Source: Streptococcus infantis
GTDB lineage: Bacteria > Bacillota > Bacilli > Lactobacillales > Streptococcaceae
DNA: 64,000 nucleotides
Reading direction: 5' to 3'
Assembly (NCBI RefSeq): GCF_018499575.1
Contig: NZ_JAHDAP010000003.1
Span: 62,001 to 126,000 of the forward strand
A program made the translations under genes and the position numbers. The notes under the pieces are model-generated. The model worked only from the letters and a program-made list of their open reading frames with translations, did no database searches and was not told where the DNA came from. Below are positions 9,376-17,617 of this stretch, one piece after another (position 1 is the stretch's first letter; each line of letters starts with the position of its first letter).

Positions 9376-11460
9376 ATGAAACCGATACTTGAAACCATTG
9401 ATACCCGCTTTGGCACCGCGAGCAAGCATGCCTTTTCTCGGGGAAATACCCTACCTTACGCCGGAGTGCCTTTTGGGATGAATTACTTTGTTCCACAAAC
9501 TAGTGACCAGGAAGGGTCTTGGTTTTTTGATCCCCATCTTCCCATATTTCAGGGTGTTCGACTAACCCACCAGCCTAGTCCTTGGATTGGTGATTATTCT
9601 TGGTTGCTACTGACACCTGTTACAGGAGAAATCAGTGGCGACACCCTCTTCCATCGTCAATCTTCTTATAACCTTGATCGTGCTATTTTCAATCCCCATT
9701 ATCTCAGAATTTTTTCTGAACGTTACCAGATTGAAACTCAGTTAAGCCCTACTTGCTATGGAGCTTCTATTCAACTAAGACAGATACAAGGAAAATCCCT
9801 ATCCATCTATCTACATGCGAATGATGATTTGACAGTTGAGCAAGTGGATAAGCAAACTCTGAATCTTCGCCAAAGCGGATTAACCGAAACCAACAAAAGT
9901 TCTCTCGTCATGTTCACTGCCCTCGCATTCTCTAAGGAAATCCTATCTATCAAACAAGAGGGGCTAGACTGGCGAATTGACTTGGCTGGAGCGGAAGTTC
10001 AAGTTCAACTGGCAACTTCTTTTATTTCTAAAGAACAAGCCCGCTTTAATCTACCTAGCAAAGACTTTGAAGAAACAAAATCAGATGCTAAAGCAAGTTG
10101 GGAAGACCTTCTAGGTCGTTTTGATGTCGTGGAAACCGGCCCTGTAGACAGAACATTTTTTGATCACTGTCTTTATCGACTCTTTCTCTTCCCACAAACC
10201 TTCTATGAGGTAAATGAGCAGGGTGAAAGCATTCATATAGACCTTGCTTCAGGAACTAGCAAACCAGGTCTGCTCTTTACCAACAATGGCTTCTGGGATA
10301 CATTCCGCACTTCATTCCCACTCTTTGCCTTGATTATTCCAGAGCACTATCGTCAGTTTCTTGAGGGCTTCCTCAATAGCTATCACGACACAGGATATCT
10401 GCCTAAGTGGCTAGCTCCTGACGAAAGAGGAATGATGCCTGGTACTTTGATTGATGGTGTACTAGCAGATAGTGCTTGCAAAGACATGGCGCCTGAGCTT
10501 GAAGAAGAATTTCTCAAAGCCATGATCGAAACTGCGACCAAGTCAGATCCAAAAGCTATCAACGGACGCCATGGCCTTTCTCAATACCAAGAAATCGGCT
10601 ACTTATCCACAGATTATCATGAAAGTGTCAGTCACACACTAGACTATGCATACAGTGACTTTTGTATCTCTACTTGTGCAGCAAAATTAGGGCAAGAAGA
10701 GCTAGCCCAAACCTATGCCCACTATTCTAAGAATTATCAAAATCTATTTGACCCTGAGACAGGCTATATGAGGGCGCGTGATGTAGATGGCAACTTCCGT
10801 CCTGACTTTTCTCCTTATAGTTGGGGCCGTGACTACGCCGAATGTTCAGCCATTCAAGCCAGTCTCGGTGTCTTACACGATATTTCTGGACTTAGCCAAC
10901 TAATGGGAGGGAAAGAAGCCTTTAGCAACTATCTTTTGAAAGCTTGTCAAAGTCTCCCACTCTTTGAAACGACGGGCTATGGATATGAAATCCATGAGAT
11001 GAGCGAGATGGCAACAGCGCCATTTGGTCAACTAGCCATTTCAAACCAACCAAGTTTCCACATCCCTTATCTTTTCCGCTACAGTAGTTATCCCCAATAT
11101 ACTAGTCTCTTAATCAAGACCCTCCGTCAAAAAGCCTTCCGAGCTAGCTGGGGGGCTTATCCGGGCGATGAGGATAATGGTAGTCTTTCGGCTTGGTATG
11201 TCTGGTCTGCTCTTGGGCTTTACCCAACCTGCCCAGGAAAAGCAAGCTATGATCTTGGAATTCCGCTCTTTGACCACCTTCGTGTCTATCTAGCCCAAGA
11301 AGATAAATGGCTTGAGATTCGTACTCAACAGAATCATGAACACTTCCACTTTGTCCATAACTGTCTACTGGACGGGAAAGAAAAACAAAGCATCAGCCAT
11401 CAGGAACTGCTCAATGCCAAGACTCTTGAATTTAATCTCGGCTGGTTACCAAAGCAGTAA
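9376..11460 (+). CDS. Alpha-1,2-mannosidase, GH92 family
   Basis: Calcium-dependent mannosidase of 694 residues with an N-terminal beta-sandwich and an (alpha/alpha)6 C-terminal domain. The family segments TNNGFWDTFRTSFPLF and GYLPKWLAPDERG (middle) and GDEDNGSLSAWYVWSALGLYP (C-terminal) carry the conserved acids. It lacks a signal peptide, in contrast to many Bacteroides GH92 enzymes, which fits intracellular trimming. Pneumococcal SP_2145 has the same length, as I recall, and cleaves alpha-1,2-mannose of high-mannose glycans. It is the only plus-strand gene of the locus, divergent from GH125, and ends at a strong terminator. Confidence 0.92.
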   Translation: MKPILETIDTRFGTASKHAFSRGNTLPYAGVPFGMNYFVPQTSDQEGSWFFDPHLPIFQGVRLTHQPSPWIGDYSWLLLTPVTGEISGDTLFHRQSSYNLDRAIFNPHYLRIFSERYQIETQLSPTCYGASIQLRQIQGKSLSIYLHANDDLTVEQVDKQTLNLRQSGLTETNKSSLVMFTALAFSKEILSIKQEGLDWRIDLAGAEVQVQLATSFISKEQARFNLPSKDFEETKSDAKASWEDLLGRFDVVETGPVDRTFFDHCLYRLFLFPQTFYEVNEQGESIHIDLASGTSKPGLLFTNNGFWDTFRTSFPLFALIIPEHYRQFLEGFLNSYHDTGYLPKWLAPDERGMMPGTLIDGVLADSACKDMAPELEEEFLKAMIETATKSDPKAINGRHGLSQYQEIGYLSTDYHESVSHTLDYAYSDFCISTCAAKLGQEELAQTYAHYSKNYQNLFDPETGYMRARDVDGNFRPDFSPYSWGRDYAECSAIQASLGVLHDISGLSQLMGGKEAFSNYLLKACQSLPLFETTGYGYEIHEMSEMATAPFGQLAISNQPSFHIPYLFRYSSYPQYTSLLIKTLRQKAFRASWGAYPGDEDNGSLSAWYVWSALGLYPTCPGKASYDLGIPLFDHLRVYLAQEDKWLEIRTQQNHEHFHFVHNCLLDGKEKQSISHQELLNAKTLEFNLGWLPKQ

Positions 11461-11466
11461 TAACTC

Positions 11467-11497
11467 AACCCCTTTGTCAGGCGCAAAGGGGTTTTCT
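11467..11497 (+). terminator. Terminator of the GH92 gene
   Basis: AACCCCTTTG (11467-11476) and CAAAGGGGTT (11484-11493) form a perfect 10-bp stem followed by TTTTCTT. Confidence 0.9.
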
Positions 11498-11835
11498 TAT
11501 CCATATAAAGTTTTCCACAAGCTGTGAATAACTTTCAACTTTTCTTTGGAAAATAGTTTCAAGTTTTTCCAAAATGTTTTCCAATCCAAGTCTATAGGAT
11601 TTACAACCGAACACAGTCTGCAAATCTTGTTATACCAAGGTTTACAAAGGCTTCATTGTTTTCCATTCTATCAATTTTATCTCCACTTCTCACATCAAAA
11701 CTAGAAAGAGACAGTTGTTGTTGACACCTTGAGTTATCCACACGTTGTGGATAACCTTTTCTCAACCAACAAGCCCTACTCCCTATCTGTTAGCTAGTTT
11801 TTACATTTTTTATAGTAAATTTTAAATTTTGTTAG
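11498..11835. other. Gene-free region with two inverted DnaA-box pairs
   Basis: No gene is supported in this stretch. Pair 1 is TTTTCCACA (11511-11519) facing TGTGAATAA (11523-11531). Pair 2 is TTATCCACA (11734-11742) facing TGTGGATAA (11746-11754), two perfect boxes. Both pairs have a 3-bp spacer. Between them lies a 9-bp inverted repeat, TTTGGAAAA (11545-11553) and TTTTCCAAA (11565-11573). The same head-to-head 3-bp spacing occurs at oriC. This may titrate DnaA or regulate the permease downstream; both ideas are inference. Confidence 0.6.
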
Positions 11836-11861
11836 GCGCTTTCAAAAAAACATGATATACT
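11835..11861 (+). promoter_or_regulatory. Promoter of the amino-acid permease with a cre half-site
   Basis: Extended -10 TGATATACT, with TATACT at 11856-11861. GCGCTTTCA lies just upstream (about 11836-11844), a perfect right half of the palindromic cre TGAAAGCGCTTTCA; the left half is poor (10/14 overall). CcpA control is possible but weakly supported. Confidence 0.5.
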
Positions 11862-11885
11862 GAAATTATCAGAAAAGGAGACATT

Positions 11886-13334
11886 ATGAAAAAAGATCAA
11901 CACCAACTGAATTGGCTGATGGTTTCTCTGATTGCCTTCAACATGGTTTGGGGGCTAGGAAACGTCGTCAATAACTATTCTCAACAGGGAATTTCAGTCG
12001 TCGTATCTTGGATTTTAATCCTCGCGCTTTACTTCATCCCATACTCACTCATCGTCGGACAACTCGGTTCTACCTTCAAGGAAAGCGGTAGCGGTGTTAG
12101 TGACTGGGTTGAAAAAACATCAACCAAACGTCTAGCTTACTTTGCTGCTTGGACATACTGGGTTGTTCACATTCCTTACCTCGCACAAAAGCCTCAAGGA
12201 ATCCTAATCCCGCTCGGATGGGCCTTGCAAGGTAACGGACAGTTTCTAAAACAAATTGACATCCACTGGATTGTTATTCTCTGCTTACTAATCTTTGGAC
12301 TTTTCCTCTACCTTTCTACAAAAGGATTGACAACTCTTAAAGTCATCGGTAGTTTGGCAGGAAGTGCTATGCTGATCATGTCTTTACTCTTTGTGCTTTT
12401 GGCTGTCGGTCTGCCTTTCATCAAACCAGATATCCAGTTTGCGACACCACACATGGATCAACTGAGCACCTATATTCCAAACTTTGATTTTTCTTATTTC
12501 ACAACGATCTCACTACTGGTCTTTGCAGTTGGGGGTTGTGAAAAAATTTCCCCTTATGTGAATCAAACTCGCAATCCTGCAAAAGAATTTCCAAAAGGTA
12601 TGATTGTAATGGCAATCATGGTAGGTCTCTCTGCTATCCTCGGGTCAGTTGCCATGGGAATGCTATTTGATGGCAATAATATCCCTGAAGACCTCATGCG
12701 TAATGGTGCTTATCAAGCCTTCCAGATGTTAGGAAATTCTTGGGGAGTTGGAAACCTCTTTGTCGTAATCTATGCTCTTACAAACATGGTCGGACAAATC
12801 GCGGCGCTTGCCTTCTCTATCGACGCACCATTGCAAATCCTTCTCAATAATGCTGACGAAAACTTTATCCCAAGTTGGCTTCGTAAACGGACTGAAAAAG
12901 GTGTCCTTATTAACGGTTACCTCCTTACAGGCGTCCTCGTTAGCCTTATCATCATCCTTCCAATTTTTGGTATTCAGGAAATTGACGGACTTGTAAAATG
13001 GATGACCAACCTCAATTCTATTGTAATGCCAATGCGTTATCTCTGGGTATTCCTTGCCTATATGATGCTCAATCGCGCTTGGAAAACATACAAAAATGCC
13101 GAATACAAGTTTGTGAACAATCCTAAACTTGGCTTTATTATCGGTACTTGGTGCTTCCTCTTCACTGCCTTTGCTTGTATCCTAGGTATGGTTCCAAAAA
13201 TTAGCTATGCTGAGAATCCAACTGCTTGGCAATTCTCTCTTCTTACAAACATCTTGACACCAATTATTTTGATTGGTTTAGGTGTTATTCTACCAATACT
13301 TGCCAAAAAAGAACAAAAGAAACAAGTCAAATAA
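11886..13334 (+). CDS. Amino-acid permease, APC superfamily
   Basis: Integral membrane transporter of 482 residues with about 12 hydrophobic helices. The N-terminal helix (LMVSLIAFNMVWGLGNVVNN) and the FAVGGCEKISPYVNQTRNPA segment after helix 5 are typical of APC-family antiporters of the glutamate/GABA-YfnA type. Substrate cannot be assigned. It stands alone, between a long gene-free region with DnaA boxes and a terminator shared with polA. The start ATG follows AAAAGGAG with a normal spacing. Confidence 0.8.
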   Translation: MKKDQHQLNWLMVSLIAFNMVWGLGNVVNNYSQQGISVVVSWILILALYFIPYSLIVGQLGSTFKESGSGVSDWVEKTSTKRLAYFAAWTYWVVHIPYLAQKPQGILIPLGWALQGNGQFLKQIDIHWIVILCLLIFGLFLYLSTKGLTTLKVIGSLAGSAMLIMSLLFVLLAVGLPFIKPDIQFATPHMDQLSTYIPNFDFSYFTTISLLVFAVGGCEKISPYVNQTRNPAKEFPKGMIVMAIMVGLSAILGSVAMGMLFDGNNIPEDLMRNGAYQAFQMLGNSWGVGNLFVVIYALTNMVGQIAALAFSIDAPLQILLNNADENFIPSWLRKRTEKGVLINGYLLTGVLVSLIIILPIFGIQEIDGLVKWMTNLNSIVMPMRYLWVFLAYMMLNRAWKTYKNAEYKFVNNPKLGFIIGTWCFLFTAFACILGMVPKISYAENPTAWQFSLLTNILTPIILIGLGVILPILAKKEQKKQVK

Positions 13335-13377
13335 TCTCTACTATTTGCTAGATAGTTCTACTTTTGTTTTTTCCTGA

Positions 13378-13422
13378 AAAAAATCCCTTTGAACAGTAAC
13401 GTTCAAGGGGATTTCTTTTTGT
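13378..13422. terminator. Bidirectional terminator between permease and polA
   Basis: AAATCCCTTTGAAC (13381-13394) pairs with GTTCAAGGGGATTT (13401-13414), a 14-bp stem with one wobble. A-rich sequence precedes it and CTTTTT follows, so it serves both converging genes. Confidence 0.9.
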
Positions 13423-13437
13423 CTAATAGTCTATTTT

Positions 13438-16071
13438 TTATTTGGCCTCATACCAAGTCACGCCTTCATTTTCATCAGCAATCAGGGGAACACTGAGTTG
13501 AATGGCTTCTTCCATGGTTTGTTTGACGAGTTTTTTAATGGCTGCCAATTCTGACTTAGGCACTTCAAGAACAATTTCATCGTGTACTTGCAACAGCATT
13601 TTCGTTTGATAACCACCTGCTACCAAGGCCTTGTCTAGCTGAATCATAGCGATTTTGAGAATATCTGCAGCCGATCCTTGGATAGGTGAGTTGATTGCAG
13701 TACGCTCTGCAAAACCACGAATGTTAAAGTTACGCGAATTGATATCTGGCAACTCACGACGACGTTTGAAGAGAGTCTCCACATAACCCTTATCACGCGC
13801 CTCACGAACGACTTCATCCATGTAATTTTTGATACCAGGGAAGCGTTCAAAGTAAGTGTCGATGTATGCTTTAGCCTCTTTACGGCTGATACCTAGGTTA
13901 TTGGATAAACCAAAGTCTGAAATTCCGTAAACCACTCCAAAGTTGACAGCCTTGGCATTGCGACGGTCGTTTGGAGTCACATCCTCAGGACGTTCAATTC
14001 CAAAGACACGCATGGCTGTCGAGGTATGGATATCAGCTCCCTCTTGGAAGGCCTTGATTAAGTGTTCATCCTTAGAGATATGTGCCAAAACTCGCAACTC
14101 AATCTGTGAATAGTCCGAACTGAGAAGGACACTATCTTCCCACTCTGGTACAAAAGCCTTACGAATGAGGCGACCTTGTTCCAACCGAACAGGAATATTT
14201 TGCAAGTTTGGATCGACACTAGACAAACGCCCTGTCTGAGTCAAATCCTGTACATAGCGCGTGTGAATCTTGCCATCAGCTAAAATCCAGTCCTGTAAAC
14301 CAATCACATAAGTAGATTGAATCTTAGCAATCTGACGGTAATCAAGAATTTTCTTGACAATTGGTGCAATAGGAGCTAGACGCTCCAAGACATCTACTGC
14401 TGTCGAGTAACCTGTCTTTGTTTTCTTGGTGTATTCGAGTGGGAGCCCTAACTTTTCGAAAAGCAATTCCCCCAGCTGTTTTGGTGAGTTGATATTAAAT
14501 TCTTCACCAGCCAGTTCATAAATTTCTTGCGTCAGTTTTTCAATGACCCGCTCATTTTCAGCTTGCATCTCCATTAAGGTTTCTTTTTTAACCTTAATCC
14601 CAGCGATTTCCATCTTAGCAAGGACAAAGGCCAGAGGTTGCTCCATGTCATAGAGGAGGTCTAGTTGCCCGTTTTCACTTAATTTCTCAAGTAAGACAGG
14701 CTCCGTCTCAACCAATACAGCAACCTTACGAGCCAAGTGTTCCAAGAATTTCCCTCGCTCTGGGATAGCTTTTTTGACACCTTTACCGTAGAAGGTTTCA
14801 TCATCGACTAGGTAAGTTTGGCCATAAAGACTAGCAATGGTTGAAATTTCATTGTTCTCTACTGTCGATAGAAGATATTTGGCTAAACGACTGTCAAAAG
14901 CAGGGGCCTGCAAAGTCAAACTAAAACGATTTAAGAGAACTTTTGCTTTCTTAAAATCATACACTTTTAGAGGTGTTTTTTCTAGAAAATCTTTAAAAAT
15001 CGGATTCTGCAGCAGTTCCAACTTATCTGTAGCGTAGAGCTGATCCCCACATGACCATGCAAAACCAATCAATTCATCTGTATGGTAGTTTTCCCCAAAG
15101 AGCTCAAAGTGAAAAATGGAGTCGGCGTTAAGCATATCTTCGCTCACTTTATCAACCATAGTAAAGTTCAATGCTTCAGTTTGATTGGTCTGAGAAGCAT
15201 TCAAGGCCTGTTTCAGTTGTTTGAAGCCCATCTCATCGTAGAATTTACCAAGGTTTTCCACATCTGGACCGCGATAAACCAAATCATCCAGTCCAATCTC
15301 AATCGGTGCTTTCGTATCGATAGTTGCTAGTGTTTTAGATAGGAAGGCTTGTTCCTTGTCATTGACAAGATTTTCCTTCATCTTAGAAGCCTTCATACTA
15401 TCGATATTTTCATAAATCCCTTCAAGTGAGCCATGTTCAAGCAAAAGCTTAATACCTGTCTTTTCACCAATCTTAGTTACGCCAGGGATATTATCCGACT
15501 TATCTCCCATGAGAGCCTTAAGATCGATAAATTGAGTTGGTGTGATGCCCATCTTTTCCATGAGATAATCCGGTGTAAATGCCTCAAACTCAGCTACACC
15601 TTTCTTGGAAATCTCAACCACCGTATGTTCATCCGTCAACTGAATTAAATCCTTGTCTCCACTGACGATAGTTACATCAAAAGATTCCTTTTCAGCCAAG
15701 CGACCCAGGGTACCAATGATATCATCTGCTTCATACTGGGCCAACTCATAATGGCGAATCCCCAGATGGTCTAGCAACTCACGGATAAAAGGAAATTGCT
15801 CCCGAAACTCATCTGGTGTCTTAGCACGGCCACCCTTATAGTCTGCATACATCTCTGTTCGGAAAGTCGTCTTCCCTGCATCAAAAGCAACCAAAATATG
15901 ACTCGGTTGAACACGCTCCAGTAGGTGATTTAGCATCAGATGAAATCCGTAGATTGCATTGGTATGTAGTCCATTGTCATTTTTGAAACGATCTAGTTGC
16001 TGGTAAAGAGCGAAAAAAGCTCGAAAAGCAACTGAAGATCCATCAATCAATAATAATTTTTTCTTGTCCAT
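13438..16071 (-). CDS. polA: DNA polymerase I
   Basis: Repair and Okazaki-fragment polymerase of 877 residues. A 5' nuclease domain (about 1-290; LLLIDGSSVAFRAFFAL, LKALMGDKSDNIPG), a 3'-5' exonuclease-like middle domain and a family-A polymerase domain follow in order. Polymerase motifs are seen in SSDYSQIELRVLAH, RNAKAVNFGVVYG and LLQVHDEIVLEVP. The middle domain lacks recognisable exonuclease acids, consistent with the known absence of proofreading in pneumococcal PolA. I chose ATG 16071 (MDKKKLLLIDG) because it matches the family start; the longer frame to 16107 adds twelve unrelated residues. Confidence 0.96.
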   Translation of the reverse strand: MDKKKLLLIDGSSVAFRAFFALYQQLDRFKNDNGLHTNAIYGFHLMLNHLLERVQPSHILVAFDAGKTTFRTEMYADYKGGRAKTPDEFREQFPFIRELLDHLGIRHYELAQYEADDIIGTLGRLAEKESFDVTIVSGDKDLIQLTDEHTVVEISKKGVAEFEAFTPDYLMEKMGITPTQFIDLKALMGDKSDNIPGVTKIGEKTGIKLLLEHGSLEGIYENIDSMKASKMKENLVNDKEQAFLSKTLATIDTKAPIEIGLDDLVYRGPDVENLGKFYDEMGFKQLKQALNASQTNQTEALNFTMVDKVSEDMLNADSIFHFELFGENYHTDELIGFAWSCGDQLYATDKLELLQNPIFKDFLEKTPLKVYDFKKAKVLLNRFSLTLQAPAFDSRLAKYLLSTVENNEISTIASLYGQTYLVDDETFYGKGVKKAIPERGKFLEHLARKVAVLVETEPVLLEKLSENGQLDLLYDMEQPLAFVLAKMEIAGIKVKKETLMEMQAENERVIEKLTQEIYELAGEEFNINSPKQLGELLFEKLGLPLEYTKKTKTGYSTAVDVLERLAPIAPIVKKILDYRQIAKIQSTYVIGLQDWILADGKIHTRYVQDLTQTGRLSSVDPNLQNIPVRLEQGRLIRKAFVPEWEDSVLLSSDYSQIELRVLAHISKDEHLIKAFQEGADIHTSTAMRVFGIERPEDVTPNDRRNAKAVNFGVVYGISDFGLSNNLGISRKEAKAYIDTYFERFPGIKNYMDEVVREARDKGYVETLFKRRRELPDINSRNFNIRGFAERTAINSPIQGSAADILKIAMIQLDKALVAGGYQTKMLLQVHDEIVLEVPKSELAAIKKLVKQTMEEAIQLSVPLIADENEGVTWYEAK

Positions 16072-16134
16072 ACACCCATTATAAAGGAAAGCAGGGAAAA
16101 ATACCATTGCTAAGAGTTAGATTATCGGGGAAGC

Positions 16135-17256
16135 TTATTGGGACGCTTGTTCTACTCGCGCACCATTGCTATCAACTTGGAAACCATCGATAGTCGTATC
16201 TACTGCCAATTCTCCAGATGCGTTCACGTAATAATATTTCCCTGAAACCTGGAACCACTGACTAGCTTTCATAGCACCCGAACTTTCGAGATAATACCAA
16301 ATGCCCTTATCCTTCAACCATCCTGTCTGCATTTCTCCAGATGATTTCAAGTAGTACCACTTGGAACCGTCTTTTAGCCAACCTGTTCTCATTGAACCAT
16401 TAGTTTGGAAATAGTACCAACTGCCGTTTATCTTTTTCCATCCAAGTGCGACTTTGCCATTTTCATAGTAGTACCAGATTGTTCCCTGTTTTTCCCATCC
16501 ATTCTTCGAGGTTACCGTTTTAATTAAGGGGATATAACGTCTGTTCCCACTTCTTGAAATATAACTAATCCATCTATAGCCATCCTTTTCAAGAGTTTGA
16601 TCATAATGAACACTCATTCCAGGTTCGTAGTAATCAATAATAGTAGATGTCAATGATGGCTGATTCATAATAGCTGCTTTTTCTGTAAAGTAATGAGTTC
16701 CACTAAGAGCTAGTACAGATTGATGTTTTCCTACGCTAGCATTCCCCACATCTTTAAAGTGAATGAAACCAGTCATAGAACTTGCTTTTACTATTCTACG
16801 ATGATACGTTTCTGTATAATCATAATTGTACTCCTCAATTTCAATCATGTCTCCAATTACGTTAGAAACCCAAGCTACGTGACCATGTGTTCCCCTCGTA
16901 CTCCAAGCAATAGCTCCAATCGCTGGTCTCTGATCTACACGATATCCTTCTTTTTGAGCACGGTATCCCCATTCCTTCGCATGCCCATAAGCAGCTGGTA
17001 GTTCAAATCCATTAACACTACTTAAACGAAAGGCAGTGAAAGATGTACACTGTCTGGAGTATAGACGCCATTTATCAATTTCTTGACTTCCATTTTTATA
17101 ATAATAGGGATAATCATCTCCTCGTGCCAGTGAGCCATTGTTTGCCTGATTGGCATGAACAGCTCCTCCACCAAACAAAAAAGCACCTGCTAACAGTAGG
17201 GAAGCTGTACCCACTGTCGTTCTCTTAAGAAAAGTTCCCTTTTTACTATCTGTCAT
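16135..17256 (-). CDS. cbpD: Choline-binding CHAP murein hydrolase, CbpD-like
   Basis: Secreted murein hydrolase of 373 residues. A signal peptide (to about residue 35, ending GGGAVHA) precedes a CHAP domain with catalytic C70 (SRQCTSFTAFR) and H126 (THGHVAWV). One SH3-like segment (about 185-250) follows, then about five choline-binding repeats of the GWxxxxxxWYYxxxxG type. In pneumococcus CbpD kills non-competent siblings during competence and is ComX-dependent. A ComX-box-like TTCGAATG lies upstream (17305-17312). As I recall, pneumococcal CbpD is longer (448 residues) with two SH3 segments, so this looks like a short version. Position between polA and veg-dnaB matches the pneumococcal locus. 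Confidence 0.88.
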   Translation of the reverse strand: MTDSKKGTFLKRTTVGTASLLLAGAFLFGGGAVHANQANNGSLARGDDYPYYYKNGSQEIDKWRLYSRQCTSFTAFRLSSVNGFELPAAYGHAKEWGYRAQKEGYRVDQRPAIGAIAWSTRGTHGHVAWVSNVIGDMIEIEEYNYDYTETYHRRIVKASSMTGFIHFKDVGNASVGKHQSVLALSGTHYFTEKAAIMNQPSLTSTIIDYYEPGMSVHYDQTLEKDGYRWISYISRSGNRRYIPLIKTVTSKNGWEKQGTIWYYYENGKVALGWKKINGSWYYFQTNGSMRTGWLKDGSKWYYLKSSGEMQTGWLKDKGIWYYLESSGAMKASQWFQVSGKYYYVNASGELAVDTTIDGFQVDSNGARVEQASQ

Positions 17257-17304
17257 TCATTCTCCTTCGAATAGATAAATTTTTGAGGTTGACCTCATTT
17301 ATAT

Positions 17305-17312
17305 CATTCGAA
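17305..17312 (-). promoter_or_regulatory. ComX (combox) candidate for cbpD
   Basis: On the minus strand TTCGAATG, preceded by the pyrimidine-rich CTTTTTC, matches the combox TACGAATA at 6 of 8 positions. It is about 50 bases before the cbpD ATG. Confidence 0.5.
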
Positions 17313-17319
17313 AGAAAAA

Positions 17320-17348
17320 GAAAAAAGTGAGAAAACTCCCACTTTCAA
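17320..17348 (-). terminator. Terminator after veg
   Basis: In minus orientation GAAAGTGGGAG, TTTT, CTCACTTT forms a bulged stem followed by TTTTTTC. It ends the dnaB-veg transcript before cbpD. Confidence 0.75.
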
Positions 17349-17350
17349 CA

Positions 17351-17617
17351 TTAATCCAAATAGTGAATTAAATTCTTTTCTGTTAAAATATCTGAATAGG
17401 TGAAGGATTCAACATAGACATTGGCCTGTTTGTCCCCTTCAACATTCCCAAATTCAACGATAAAGAGTGATGGATAAACTTCAATAAGTCTTCCCAAACG
17501 ATTTTTCTGACGTTTACGACCGTTTTCTAAGGTCATTTCCACGACTTGTCCTTCATGCGCCTTGATTTCTTCCTTGATTTTTTTCATCTTGGCTACATCT
17601 GTAAATGCATCTGTCAT
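17351..17617 (-). CDS. veg: Veg family protein (DUF1021)
   Basis: Small 88-residue protein of the Veg family, an SH3-like fold found across Firmicutes. The segment GQVVEMTLENGRKRQKNRLG, followed by VYPSLFIVEF, is characteristic. In Bacillus Veg affects biofilm genes; its biochemical function is not settled. It overlaps the dnaB stop by 4 bases (ATGA), so it is co-translated with the helicase gene, as in pneumococcus. Confidence 0.85.
   Translation of the reverse strand: MTDAFTDVAKMKKIKEEIKAHEGQVVEMTLENGRKRQKNRLGRLIEVYPSLFIVEFGNVEGDKQANVYVESFTYSDILTEKNLIHYLD

Noticed and set aside
10603..10611. Perfect TTATCCACA inside the GH92 gene
   Set aside because: Single box in coding sequence, codon-compatible, with no partner; treated as chance.
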